DNA from: Taeniopygia guttata
Lineage: Eukaryota > Chordata > Aves > Passeriformes > Estrildidae
Assembly (NCBI RefSeq): GCF_048771995.1
Contig: NC_133044.1
Coordinates: 516,001 to 580,000, forward strand
DNA length: 64,000 bases
Direction of reading: 5' to 3'
Under the pieces are notes generated by a model. That model worked only from the letters and a program-made list of their open reading frames with translations, had not been told where the DNA came from and did no database searches. Shown here in pieces: positions 11,601 to 26,600 of this stretch. Every line of letters begins with the position of its first letter. The first letter of the stretch is position 1. The translations under genes and the position numbers were made by a program.

Positions 11601-14600
11601 GGGCACCTAAGGCACTTGAAGTTAGGTTTATAGCTGATTTCTGGAAAGCTGAATGCTTGTTAATGTTTTTTGTAAGCCTGTCAATGATGAAAAACTAAAG
11701 TACATTATTTTCTAAATGCCTATGTAACTGGTTTTCATGTTACCAGAAGCCTGCATCACAAGGCTTTGCCAAAGACTTTTGATGGAATCCCTTGCTCCAG
11801 ACACCTAAATGCAGTCCAACAAATCCCTGTGCTTCTGCTGCTGTCCTTACCTGCAGTTATCAACAATGTACTGCACAATCTTGTCCAGCACCTTCTCAAT
11901 CAAGGCTGTCCGAACCCAGATGTGCTTGATGGCCTGAGGTGTCAGGACAGGTGTTTTGCTTGTGGTTGATCCCTGCCTTTTGAGGGGTTCCTGCCCATTT
12001 GGCTGATTTTTCCTGCAAAAGTTGATAAAATAAAAGTAGTCAGAATTTGCTCTTTTTGATGACAGCTCCATCACCTAGTGAAACCCATCCTCCTGCACCA
12101 GGTAACAGAGTGCAGCTTCAGGAGAAAGGTGGCTACAAAGCACAGGGGCACATGCCTTGGCTCTGCACACACTGCCCCAGGCTGAGGGGACAGGAACCTC
12201 CTCAATGTCTTTTCCAGAAAACTTCCCCCTTAAAATAGAAGAAGATTCCATTTTGCCTCAGTGAGGAAAGAAACCCTGACATCTTCAGGTTCTTTGCCAG
12301 CACTTGGGTTCCCTGTCAGAAACTGTTCAGTTACACAGAGTTAATACATTTGTTTGGGGCAGTTTGGGTGAGATCTGTAATTCCACAGGGTTCCAGGTCC
12401 TACAAGAGGCCATGCCAGCATCCCTACAGGCAAGGAAGACACGTGACACCACCAGAACAATTTGGGTGTTTAACTACATCCCAAACAGGGGTTTTCTTAA
12501 GCCACAGCCTCAGGAACGGTTAGGCTGTTACAGCCCTTCTGTCTCATTCCATACATCCAGCAGAGTGAGTCCACCCCCTGCAGGATTTCTCAATAGTATC
12601 TTTTCTGTGTGTATTTTCTACAGCACTTAAATTTTGTGGCTATTAATAGCTGAAAAACACACAAAATTTGTCCAAGAGAAACCAAAGAATTTAAGTTCAT
12701 TTGCACCTCTCTGTTAGAGGATACAACCAAAGTTTTCTGGTGGTTAGAGGGGTGCTTGTGTAGGCTCTTAACCAGGAGAGAGCCTGGTGAATTCAGTAGA
12801 AAGCATCCTTCTTCCCAACATTTAAAAAACTAAACTTAATAAAATCCCTGTCTGTATCAGTAGGGCAAATTAAAAATATAAAAAAAATAGGTACATATCT
12901 GTCAAAAACTACGTAACAAAGTCTGATAATTATAAGTCTAATAAAGATAAATGTCAGAAAATGACACAGAGATATAAGTGCTAATTTAAATAATTGTCAG
13001 TAATTAAAGACAAGCTGTCTCAGCAAAGCCCTTCTTTACAGCAAATTGATCAGAGGCTAAATGTTCCTACGATGTGCAAAGAGTTCTCAGGGCTCAGCAG
13101 TGTCTACAAACAGAATTAAAAATGCTCTTGTCCTGAGCCTATAAGACAAAACACTCATGCACTGTGATTCCATCTATAGAACCACACGGAAAATTTTAAC
13201 TTTGCTACTCACCACCAGCAAGAAGTCTTTCAGTAACCTCAATGCTTGACTCCAGGATTCTGATGTGCTTAAGTCCGTATGTAATGAACAGCTTTCCTGT
13301 AACATCCTTCTTCCCACCACTCTTTGTATCCATTAATTTAACTGTTTCTGCTATGATACCTAGAAATTTGTTCCTGGTTTGCAGGAGCATGCCAAAACAG
13401 CTTTTCCAGTATGTCTGTTCTCGAGTTCCTCCTTCCATCCCCTCTCTTCCCACCAACAGTCCTAGCTGGTCCACCATCCCAGGCTGTGAGCCCTCTCTGA
13501 AATCACCACTAACTAGTCACTTCTATGGCTGTGTGTGGGCCGAATGTGCTCCTCTGCTGTACTGAGAAGCAAAATGAAACACCAAAGCCTCAGTGCCCCA
13601 TCTCTGTCCCTTTGCTCACTGCCAGCTTGATCAGACACAAACATCTCCAGGCACTGACAAGACAAAGCTGCATCACCCGAGACAAGCCCCAGTGCACTCA
13701 CAGGGCAGTCTGTGCCCCAGCACGCCGCAACACACCCTGCATCGACCTGGCTGATAAACAGCTCAGCCTCACCTGCTCTCCACCTGCTGCTGCAGCTCCT
13801 GCACCTTCTTGCACACGTCTCCAGCTATGGCACAGGTCTTGCCCACCTTGGTGAAGAGCGCGGCCACCTTGTCGGTGCGCAGGAAGCCAGCAGCTCTGCG
13901 CTTCAGCATGTGCAGCAGGCACGCCTCCACCACACCTGTGGGAAGGGGACAGAGCGTTAGGGGCCCGCCTGCCTGCTGCCTCCTCCTCGGCCAGCACCAC
14001 CCGCTCGCTGCCCCTGGGCAGCCGTGGGTCAGGAACAGAGCTGAGGGGACACAGTCAGACAGGAACTCAGAACTGGGTGACATCAGCACGTGTCTAAGCT
14101 GCTGCTGCTATGAGCACCTGGTGAAGTACAGATAATGGCAGTATATGAACCGCAATCTCTGAGTGTTTTCACCCCACTTTACATGTGCCACACAGAACCA
14201 CCTATCATTCCCTGATGGACACCAGTAAAATACTGCACTGCACTATGGCAGCCTTGCAGGACTGCAGCAGAATCTATCCAGCTCTCCTGTAACCTGCTGC
14301 AGGGCAAGGAAATGGGAAATACAAATTAAATCAACCACAACAAATCTAAACAAAAAAGTACGCCTTCCTTGTCTATCAGCTTCTGAAGTGAGGCTGCAGA
14401 TGACTCACAGAGTCGTACAAAGGGATGAAGAACAGACCAGTTCATTCACAAGCAAGGGGAAAGACCCAGCTCTGTGTGCCCAGGGCAGGGCAGCCTTCAC
14501 AGAGCTCTGAGTGCAGCACTGCAGGGCTCTCTGTGCTGGGGGCAGCAGGCAGCTCCCCACCTCAAATACTGCTTACAGCAACAAATGACACTCCATCTGC

Positions 14601-17600
14601 TCTGACACCCAGCAGCTCTTTTTGAGAGAAGGCAGTGTTTCTTGCACTTCATGCCAAACACTGTCAGGTGATGAGCATTTCCTGAAGACTCCTCTCCTTA
14701 CTGTACTTGAAGGCTCCAAATCCCATAACACCTGAAAGCCTACACCTGAAAAAGACCTGTCTTCACTCTTTGGACCCTGAAAACTATCCTGAGTCCTAGG
14801 CTGGCCTGGGGTCACACAGAAACAGCTCCTGTTGAACCCTGAGGGGCTACCCCAGGGTACAGCGCAGGGAATGCCATAGCACTGCCAGGGAAGGAAAATC
14901 CGTGCAGGGAATGCCATAGCACTGCCAGGGAAGGAAAATCCGTGCAGGGAATGCCATAGCACTGCCAGGGAAGGAGCACCCATGCAGGGAATGCCCCAGA
15001 ACCGCGGGTGGCACAGGGACAGGGAGTGATGACAGCACGGACAAGTTCTGCACAGCACGGTCTAGCTCCTGTCTAGCAACCATCACAACAGCTCTTAACC
15101 CAGCACCTGTTTTGCTCTGTCTTTCAATTAGAAATAAAGAAAAAAGAAAAGCAGCTTTCCAGATGCCTGGAGCAATGCAGCAATTTGATTCCAAATCTAA
15201 GATGAAGCAACCTGCCTTTAAAAATAACTGCAAAGAAGTGCATTGCTGTTGCTTAGGAAACAGACTCTCTTCCCACCCTCACCACTTTTTTTTTTTAATT
15301 TCTTTAAAACAATAAAATATTAATGAAACAAATTTAGTGAAAAGCACAGCAGGCACAGCTTTAATTATTAATAAATGCTGCAGCTGCCACTGAGGACAAT
15401 TTCCCCAGTGACTATCCCTAGAGCCCCAGTATTTAATTATTCCATTGTGACATTTCTCATCACAAGAACTTGGGTAAGATCAGTCCCTAGCTACCTATAA
15501 TGCACACACAGGGGTCCATCTGCAAGGGGCAGACACTGGAATTTGCTGCTGGATTGCCTCAAAATGTATTTTCCACAGGACAAGAGATTAACACACGTCC
15601 AGTTCTATGTGTAAGGAACCCTTGGTGGGGGGGCAGGTTACAGCCCAGCCTGTGTGACCCTCAGGTCACTTCATTCTCCTACACTTCAACCCCAGACTGA
15701 GACTAACAGCGCTGGCTGTCAGCACTCTTCTCTCCAGGCTCCTTTCTACACAAATTATTCCAGAACAGCTGGAATACATTCACATCTGACTTGATCTGAA
15801 TGTGCTTGCAAATACACCGTGGCTTTTATCCAATTAAACTACAAAACATGCAAGCAGGGCAGCACATCTTGCGACACAGATGCCATCCCATTCCAAGCCA
15901 GGGGACCGTGTGGATGCCACCCTGGTGGCACAGGACAGCAGCAAGGATCCCTCCCACCCATGAGAATGGCACAGCAGGGAGGGAGCAGCTCCCTGGCAGA
16001 GCCCCCAGGGCTTCCCTTTGGCTCTGTGTCCAAGGCAGGCACCGCTCCCACTGCACCTTGCCAGCATCGCCCACAGCCAAGCTTAGTCAGAGAGGAAATG
16101 TAACACATCCTGAACAAACTGGCACAGCAGGCGCCTCAAGCTGCAGCACCTTTTAAAAGGCAGGAGAGGACCTTGGCCGTGGTGCTGTTTGATAAACCAA
16201 AACCAGGTGAACCCTGGGAGTTACAAACTGCACAGCTCAGACTGCTGCCTGAAGAGACAACACAAACTATTTCAGGGGTTACAGTACAAGAACCTTTGGG
16301 AAATGGGGTTATTTACCCATTTCTGGGAAAATGAACCATTTTTCCCTTTTTGGAATCTGACAGTTGAAGAAAACCTAAAAAGAGATGATTCAGCTGTTTC
16401 TGGAGAAACTGCTAACATCAAAAAGCATCACTGGGTGGTTTTGTGTACACACAGGTAGTTTGTACACATGCTGTTGGCAACAGGTATGTGTGCACATTAC
16501 TGCACAGCCCAGTGTGATCCTGAGCCTGCCTGCTGTCACTGTACCTACAGCAAACACATACAAAAACTGACCAAATAAAAGGCAGCAACTCATCACATGC
16601 AGTGGAACAGCAGCTCTGCACTGGGAATAAAGCAGCACAGCTCAGGTAATTCCCTTGTACGGTTCAGCTGACAGCAGCCATCTAAAAATTCATTAACTCC
16701 AGACAGTTTTGAGGAACATTCTCTGCAGTATTCACTGCTGAATTTAATTAAGTGCAGATATGTTATTGATTTACAGTTCAAATAATCACAGTGCCCACCA
16801 AGCTTTAGAAAATGTCGCTTTTTTATGACTTCACCACAGCTACTTCTTCCAGGGTCAGGTGAACAGGTTCGGTTTTGTCCTTTTTTGGCTCTGTGAAAAT
16901 TGTGACATGACTTAATGGACTGCGAAATGAAAGTTCTGGGGTTGGAAGAGTGGTGAGCAGAGAAAAGAAGGCCTGTGGAAGGATTATTTATGGGGTGTAC
17001 TGAGCAGATGAGATTTTCCTTAGACAGGAAGAAATGCTGCAGCTAAATACCTTGTTTTCATGGAAACTGTGCACAGGGAATTGAATTCATGAGGCTGAAG
17101 AAATTAAAAATAAGTGAAAAGAGGAGGATGATAAAGAAGCCATCAGATGCTCATGATCTCCAGCTGATGTTGCTTTATCCTAATCACAGATCTGCCCAGT
17201 TTGGAACCAGTTTTCTTGCCCAGTTCCAGCCTGCTGTGTCACTGGACATGCACACCGAGCAGGGGAGAGGCTGGTACCCGAATGCAAAGGGCTGCAGAGG
17301 ACACATCCAAACCTGCTCCTTGTTCACCTTGTCCACCTCAACTCAACCTGCTTGTGTTGGGCTGTGCCACAGAACATCCTATGTTCAATAATTCCCTAGA
17401 AAATAATTTTTTAAAAATATCTAAATGGACAATTCCCCATTCTAAAGTGGCTGGGAAACTTCAGAGCTGAAATGTGGTGACTGCTCCTCTTTAAAATTGT
17501 GATCATTAAGCTTCAAGGATCTCAGCAACCTTCATAAAACAGAAGTGTTTTCATTAAACACTGTTAAGGGTAAATCAAAATTACTGAAGTTTCTCTAAAT

Positions 17601-20600
17601 ATTGAAAATTATCCAATTTGATGACCCAGGATCAAAACAAAATGCTTAGCAGGGTTCTCTAAAAAGCACAAGAAATTTTATTTCACTTCTCAAGCTAAAA
17701 ACACATGCAGTTCAAAAACTGCTTCATTTCTCATCAGAGCTAGTATTAACTCTGGTTTTTTTCCTCCCCACCACAGCACACCACTCATTAATTTAAGCAT
17801 CATCTTTGGAGCACAATCAAAAACCTTCTAAATGTGCATGAAAAAATATTTGCCTCCCTCCAATTATGATCATCTCTGGTACACTCTCTGGGTTAATGTG
17901 TTTATCAAGTGAGGTAGAATCTCTGTAAACTATTTTTTAAGCATTATTCATAATTGAAAATGTTTGTTTCCCAAATAGGAGCAATAATACAGGGAGACTT
18001 TTGTTTGTGAGAGATCTACATTTCCATAGCAGATAATCTTCATTTTTTAAAAAAATATCAATGCCAAGGGTAGAAAGCAAAAATAACTAAGATGATAAAC
18101 TGTCATGTTGGACAATGTTATTTACATCTGTTTCTACAGAGGTTACATTTCCGTGAGGTAAGGAAAAAAGAGAAAACCAAATTCTTTGTTTTCTGTCAAA
18201 TATGAATATGGTGCTATTTAGAAGCCTCAAGGCAATCAGCTAAAAATCCCAACGCATAAGACATCTCTTCCTAATGGGGCTGATTTTCAGAGAATTGGAA
18301 TGCTGTCACTCCAGCTGAAAATGATGGGAACAAGATTGTGTTTTCTTTCAAACACAATTAACTTTGTGCAAAATGGGATAACGAGTCATCCCAAGACCAG
18401 TGAAGAAAACAGGCTCATGACTAAGCCCACTGCTGTGGTTAACCCTGGGTCATCAGCAGTGAGACTGCCAGGCACTCCTGCACTCAGACACCAACCCAGC
18501 TCCAATGACCCTGGATTGCTGATCCAGGAGTCACCAGCCATATTCATGCTCCAAGGATTCCTGGTTTTCCACTGCCAGCACGGGTGGAGACTCATCCATG
18601 ACCCCAGCTGAAGCTCTTGGATTGTGCTCCTACAGATGTGTAAGGCTCTAACATTCCAGACTTAACAGATCTCAGCAAATCCAGCCACACGAGTGCTTTC
18701 CTACTGTCCCACCTCCAGAACGAACCAGTGTTCATCTGCCCTAGGAGGCCAGGAAGGAGCTGTTGAACCGTTCGATACAAAGCCCAATCTAATTACGTGT
18801 TTTACACATTCATTAATGACAACCCTGTCACACACTGGATTGGCTCTAAACTGTGAAGAGGACCCAAGAGCCACTCTGATTCTCAGAACACACCAGTCCT
18901 TTTGCTGTGAACAGATACTCGGGGACACAGATCTATTTCAAGAACAATTCTCTCTACTTATTTTTGAAGAAGGAAGCATCTCACACTGGTGACTATCCAA
19001 GTCTAGATGCCCCAGGGCTCTGTGAAAGGAGGCTGCAAGGGATGGATACGGGCCCACACATCAGATCTCGAGTGTGGAATTACAGCCTGAAGCACAGACA
19101 CCTCAGAAGCACTTGTGGGTGATAGCTCTCCCTGCCCTGTTTCTGAGCGCAGTAAGTGCTCATGCAGTCCTGATGTACGCTGACACTGCAGGAGAGCAGA
19201 GGCACCAGCACAAGACACAAATGCCAGCTCAGGAGTGCTTCAGAAAAGCAGGCATGGAGTCAGGCTCTGACTGGCACAGCCTGACACAAGTCAGGACTGT
19301 ATTTGATTCTCTATGAGTGAAGGGAGCGCAGAGAAGCTGAAGGAGCTGCTGTGCAGCTCACAGGAGCACCCAGGAGAACCTGCACTGAGAAGAAGTGGTA
19401 CAGTAACACTCCCCTAGCACCCGGCACGTCGTGCTTCTAGACCTGCAAGTCACCCACGCAGAAGGATGGACCCTGCAGAGCTGGCCAAGGGCACCCCAGC
19501 ACTGCATGGAGCTGTTTGTGCATGGACCTCCTCAACCACCACGTCCAGAGCCACCAAAGGGCTCACAGGCTGCTCAGCTTTCAGAGAAGACTGGGCTGGC
19601 AGTAGAGCAAGCCAGCACTTGGCTGTGCTCAGGCAAGTGTCCCTTCTCTCTGGGTCGGCAGATGTCTGCTTCAAGGCCTCAGGCCACCTCTCTGATGTAT
19701 ATTCACACAGAGAAAGCACCAAGGACTGCTTACTAATGGGAATTCATTACCTCCCAAGCTCCCCCGGGCAGGCACCACATCATTCTTTTGTTTGAAGGGC
19801 TGCACATATGACTAAACACAGCCACAGACCCCATACAAACACCTTCAGTTAATATTCATACCCAGTTCTGCAGTCAAGCCCTCTCACCTTTCCCAGTGCA
19901 TGACTGGGCAGATCGTGATGTGGTTTTGTTCTTATCTTTTTAAGATCTGTGTTGTTTAAGCACAGCATTACCCAGAAAAAAACCCAGCTGTTTTCATCAG
20001 TTAATAGGATAAGAAAAGCAATACGCATAATGGGGATGGAAAAAGAAAAAGTTGAGGTTAATGCAGCTAAATCAACGGCCTGGCTCATCCCCTAGGGCTG
20101 AGCCAGCCGAGCTTCCTCTGCTCCTCTAGGAGAGGCTCTCTGCTCCTCTTCTCTGCATCAATTCCAGGCTCTGCAGCAAAGATCCTCAACAAATCTATCA
20201 GGACTGAGCAGTAATGTAGCACCCAGAAACAGCAAATGTTCTCCTTGGGTTCAAAAGGGGCAAAGTATTTTTGGTCTGTAAGTCTGGTCTAGACACAGTT
20301 TTGGAACAGATCTGGAAGGCAAAGATTATTCAATGACACTGAAGGAAAGGAAAACCAACTCTCCATAACCCACCTGAATACTATGGTGATTAGCTTATAG
20401 CATGAGGAATTCAGGATTATTTCATTTACTATGCTCAAAATATTATTCAAAGAGAACAAACTACTAATACTAATTTCAAAGTAGATATTGGAAATGTAGA
20501 GATCATCTGGGTAACCATGTGTGAGGCATTCATGAATAAACCCTGTTTGCAGTATGAAGCTGACTTAAACAAGCTTTTTAATTGCTTCAAGCAGCAGGTT

Positions 20601-23600
20601 ACTGTCAGACTAAAGGTGGGCAGTTGCACAGAAAAGGCTCAGGCAGCTTTTGGACAAACACTGTAGGTGTAACCTGGAAACCCTGTGAATACACCTGCTC
20701 TCCTTCTTCCAGAGCACCCAGGCAGAGTCCTCCTGGTTACAAATCCCTCCTGCTGGATGAGCACAGCTGCCAGCACAGAGGCACCATTCCTCAGGCCAGC
20801 AAGGGTGGCACAGAGCTGGAGCATTTCCCAGGACAAGGGGCACATGACATTTAATTGGCACTTTCAGCCACCTCAGACCTAGGGCAGCTACGGACTGATG
20901 CAGAGAGACCCTGAAATCAGCCATCATGTATTTAAGAGGCTCTTGCTAAACTCAGCCTAGCAGGAGAGTAAAATGATTCACAAGAATTCTATATTTATAA
21001 TGAAGATTCGCCAAAAATGACTCATGTACTGAACCAATCTAATTTTAAATAGAAGGGAAAAACCTCTTGAAGAGTCACACGAAACTGGAGTGGGGGAGGG
21101 AAGAGAACTGTACACACAGGAGAGCACCAGCCAGGAGCTGTTAGCCAAATCTGCTGGAAGGGATTTCTCCATTCACTCAGCCAAAGAACAGAACATTCAG
21201 CTTCACCTTCTTCTGGTTTAGAGTTAATCAAGCCTCTGTTCAAAGCAGCAGCAGGCTGGAGTCCTGCTTTAGGACAGGTAGGATTGCTGGGCAATAATGA
21301 GGCAGCTCAGTGCAGAGGTTATTCAAACCACGAAGAATTCAGAACACAAAACCAACTGCAATCACAGTAGGAGGATGAGAGAAGTATGAAGACTTTAAAG
21401 TATTCCTAATTTTGGCCAAGCAGAGTCTAACAGAAACAGCTGCCACCCATCACCTGTTACACCAACAATGCAGCACAGCTTCCAGGACAGGATTCCAGGA
21501 CAAGATTCCAGGAACAGAGAGTAGGCAGACCACACTGGGAGCTCCCTGGAACACACAGCCAGCCTCCAGCAAGGCCACCTGTCATCTTGGCTGGGTACTT
21601 GCATAATGACACTTTAGTAAGAGCTACTTTAAAATTTGTAATGCAAACACACACGTAGCAAATACAGAGGTGAAATGGACCTGAACACCATGATATCTAA
21701 TATCTAAATCCCTGCATTTACCTCTGACAGCAGAGAAAATAAATGCCTAGAGGAAAAGTAAGGTTAGGTAACAATAGCTCTTCTGCGTGACATTTACCAC
21801 ATAAGGCGATGATGTGACTGCTGTCTTCATGTACAAATTTCCGGGTGACAGCTTCTTCCATGATCTGCTTTACCTACAATGAATAGAGAGAAATGATTGT
21901 ATGAGCCCAACAAAATCAGCACAGCACTTGGGAGTTTCAGTTTCAACCACTGCTTGCCCCTTCCCCCTCACCAACAGACTAACAATTCCCTCATCACATT
22001 TTGCAGGGAAGAATGGATTTCAGGAGGGAAGGCACAAACAAACCTAAGGGGCTTACAACAGCATGAGGAAACCTCTGGCAGAACAAGGACAGGTCTGTTT
22101 GCGGTGTGCCCCTGTAAAAGGCAGGTTTCAGTGTGCCCACAGTACCCTCCAGAGAACTTCTCCAGCATAAGTTTTGAAGAGCTGTGAAAGACTTCTTATA
22201 TGATTCATCCTTGGCCTTCACACAGTCTCTTCTGCTCATGAATCCAGACTGTGTCGCTACGTCCCATTTCCACTTGTGCATTCTGCTCTTTTTCAAGCAC
22301 AAAGCATCCCTGAGCGACACAGGCACACATTCCGAGAGAAGTTTAGGGCCACCTTCCCCCTACCTGGGAAACATGCAACATGCCACAGCAATTACAAATT
22401 ATGCCTTCAAACCTCTGTTGCACAAGACAGTATACAAAATTATTACAGTACCTTCAGATAAGGCAGCGCCTTCAGTTTTCACTTCCAGACACGATTTAGC
22501 AATTGTAGCAAATAAAATTACACTTATCACACTTTTTAATTATTTAAAACAAAGTTCCTTTCCAGTTTCAGGGCTAAAGATGTGCCAAGCTCCAGAGGGA
22601 AATCATTGCAAATTACTGACTTTCAAAAACTAAAGAAGAAACAGACAATTCTTACAATGAGGCTCTTGGCAAGCGGCTGTAGTCACCCTTGTTCATCTGC
22701 CAGTGATTTCTCCCCAACAGCTTCCTCAGCCTGACACTACATGAAACCTCATTGGTTTCCAACTCATCACCAACTCATTTATCAGACACTCATTTCCTCC
22801 TGGCCATGGAGAGCTTGCTCTCTTCCATATACAAATTAGCCATAATTTTTGACTTCTCTCATTTGTGAGCTACAATTACAGGGTTATGACATTCTGACTA
22901 AACGTATGCCAATTCACTTTCTATATATGAAAGTAAGTGCTACCATGGCAGAAGACTCAACCAGACACTCTATTCTTCCAACATTTAGAGCTAACTGGGT
23001 ACCACTTCACAGCACTGGCACGTCCCAAGGTTTTGAGCCTTTCCCCTCAGTGCTGGGCCAGGAGAGGCTGCAGGTGCAGCGCGCCATCGACAGCTGGGCG
23101 CTGCAGATGCCTGTGGAGGTGCCTTCTCCGGTTTGAAGGGCTTCCTCCTCCAGCAAGACCATCTGTGAGACCAATTCTGGATGCTGTAATTAAACATCCC
23201 CTCCCCCAGAAATCATCTTGGGGCCTCTGTGCCCACTCCTACACCCCCAGCCCGGCTGGCAGCAGGCTGCAGCTCTGGCACTTGCTGCACGAGCCTTTCA
23301 ACACATGGCATTTGCCTCGCTCCAAATTCTGGATCAAGTGGATCCTCCAGAATTTGTGCTCCTTATCAAACAGGAGCCCTCTGAGTTGTGCAGAAAACAC
23401 TGGAGGGGGAAAAGGAAACATGTAAGAGGCTTTGAAAGTAGAACCTGTTTTGTAGCTGAGGATTTCAAAACAAGTCTTTTGCACTTTATAAAACCTGGCT
23501 CCCTGCTCACACCTGAGGCCGGACAATATAAACTTTGAGCCAGGCAATTTTGTTTCCTTCCTGTGGCTTTTCTGACATGGCTGTTAGCACTTAGGACCTC

Positions 23601-26600
23601 ACAGTGAAGCAGGTGGAGGGGTAAAAGGGTATGAAGGGAGAAGCAGAGGAGTGAGGAGGTCTCGTGAATGGGCACTCACATCTGGATTATCCTGTGTAAT
23701 CAGCAATCCTTTGGCACAGTTTCAGTCACAGTTTCTGTCCTGCAGCAGAGTCACTATGCTGGCAGGCAGTCACACCAGCCTGTGCACATGTAACTCAAGG
23801 TCACAGACATGACTTCAGGACTGCAGAACATGAAGTCAGTCTCAGCATCCCAGAGAACATTAACTGGAATTCAAATCCTAACAACAGGGAGGAAGAGTCG
23901 TTTTGAGGAGCAAAAGCTCAAGTGCTCAGCAGCTAATTCATTGCTACCACACATTTCCCAGGCACACCCCAATCAGCTCAGTACGTTATTTAGACCACAG
24001 TCAATTAAAATTTTAAGTGTATAAAAACTGAGAAAGAAAAGTGTTTCCAATTCAATAATCAACCCTACTTTTCTAGAGCAGCACCAGCCAGTGTCTCTCA
24101 GAATTTCAACCCCAGCCTCCAAAGCTAAGGACACAGAGCAGGCTCTCTGTGTGTTCCCCACTGCCACTGGATGCCAAACAAGCTCCGTGCATTTTCTGGA
24201 GAGTGACTGAATGCTATTAGAAAAGATTTTTAAGGCATAGACAGGATATGAGAAGATTCAAAAGCTGGAATGCAATGTTCTTCAATCCCACGTCATCCCT
24301 CACGTAATTCATGGATGCTCCAGGCAAGGAGCTGAAGCAAGTGTTTCTGCTCAAATGGAACACAAGCTTTTTTTTTGCTTGTTTCCTTAATTCCCTTGCG
24401 ATATTGCACAGCTCTTCATAGGGGATTCTGCTGCTTTGTCTCTGTTTTCGGGAGGCACGTGACAATGGAGCTTTTTGAGCACAAGCCTCCACACACACCC
24501 ACTGGCAGCTACCAGCAGACCTGACCAAACTGCAAATTAATCTCATTAAGAGAAACACCACCACCTGCCCCCAGAGGGAAGGAATCTGCCGGCCTACACC
24601 TGTGTTTGTGTGAGGGATGGAGGGCTGCTCCCAGAGCTGTGCAGGTGGGAGGGAGCGTGGGGCCAGCTGTGACAGGCTCAGGTCCCTGTTCCCTGTGCCT
24701 CCCCTGCAGAACAACACGAGCCACTGATCCCAGCCAGGCTCTTGTCCGGAGCTGCCAGGTGGCAGAGACACCGCGAGCACGCGTGTCACTCGGTGTCACT
24801 CGGTGTCACTGTCCCTGCACCAGCTGCACAGGAACCGCATCAGCCACAGCCACGGGGACACCTGCTCGCCCTGGAAAAGCTGCCAACCCTGAGAGCAGGG
24901 ACAGGAAAGCTCTGCCTACCCAGGTAAAGATCCCAGCGCTTGAGGAGCACAGAAGATTCTGGTGGCAGCATTATACACATAAAGCACAGAAAATTCCCCA
25001 AAGAGAAGATGCTCAGCACTTGCAGCATCTTCTAGTGGACCACTGCTCTGACTTTCTCCCACCTCCTACAATGGCTAAAACTTTCAGAGGCAGTCAAACA
25101 CTGAACACACATCATAATCCATGGATTATTTATTAAGTTTCACTCAAGAAATACATAAGAGAAATACCTTTATGTTTTATTTTAAAAAAACTTATAATAA
25201 GGAAACTTTAAAAGTGGTAAAGAAGAATGCTCATAACATACCTCAATAACCAGGAGAACAGTTAAAGCCTACACATTTATTCCTCAAAGGAGAAAACCTA
25301 ATGTCCCCCATCCTTATCTTCTTCAGCTTGTGCAGCTACTGCTCACCTCCTTTATTGACAGCTCCTGCTGCACTGACTCCTTACTCCTGATGAAAGACTG
25401 GTAGTGTAATAAAAGCTGTTCAATAACTATTACACTTCTGCTCAGAAGTCCTTACATTCCAGTTGCAAGTTGAGCAATTGAGTTTCTGAAGTGCTCTGAA
25501 ATCGTTCAGGGTAGAACTGCTAAGGTTATTGTTAACCTGTTTGTTTCACAGCTAGAAAGTACTGTTTAAATCCAGAAATGGCAAAACCCTCCATTTCAGG
25601 AGGCAAAAGGAAATGGCCAGAGAAAAAAGCCTGTTTTATGGGTCTGCTTGTCACAACAGATTTTCCTGCAGAGAGAGATAAATGCTTGAAATGTGAACTT
25701 CCAAGCGGCCCCAGCATGAATCCCAGCAGTTACATTTTCAAAACACATTACATGTCTTCCTTTCTGTGAGAGCCAACAAAATACATTCCCTACTAAGGGA
25801 ATGGGAACTGAAAGTCCATCTGAGAAAAAGCAAACAGCATTAAATTTCCCAAAGGAAAAATGCAGAAGTTTTAGCTGAGGGACTGAGGCAAAATACACTA
25901 AACACTTTGCACCATGTGACTTTGGAGATAACTGCTCTATACTTTGCAAAGACAACTGAATTTTACCAGGCTTGGTGGAACAGCCCACAGAAAGAATCCA
26001 TTGCCTATGAACTCCTTTGGCTATTGAGGTTACAGGAAAATCACTCAACAGGAAATAAGAGTCTGGGTTTAGAGGATAAGGGAAGGGGACCAGGGCTCAG
26101 AGAACAGACATGGACGTGGAGTCAGGTTTTCCCAGCAAGCAGACAGAAGTGGCTGTCTGAAGTCACACATGATAAAAAACAAGGCTGAAAATTCTATTGG
26201 GAAAAGTTACATACAGTCATTAAGGGCAGCATTATCTGGTGGGCGGTTACTACTGGCTTGTGTTCAGTTCCTGCCTCCGTCAATTGATTATTGAAGACAA
26301 ATAAAATCTCCATCTCAGCGTCACCAATGCCACCTGAGCCATTTTTTTACTGTGAGCACAGAGAGGGGCCCTAACACAGGTCTGTGAAGGCACAGGTGAG
26401 GGCTGCTACCTCAACCTGCTTATAATCAACAGAGGCTCTCGTGGCTATTTTAGACTGGAAAGCTCTGGCCAACCCTAAAAAGCCAAGCCACTCTAAGTGC
26501 TCTAAAAGAGCATCGGCTAGGACTTGGGAGAAGGAAAAAACAAATCGGAGACAAAAATGCAGATGACGCAGAAGGTACAAATAACACTTTCAAGCATTAT

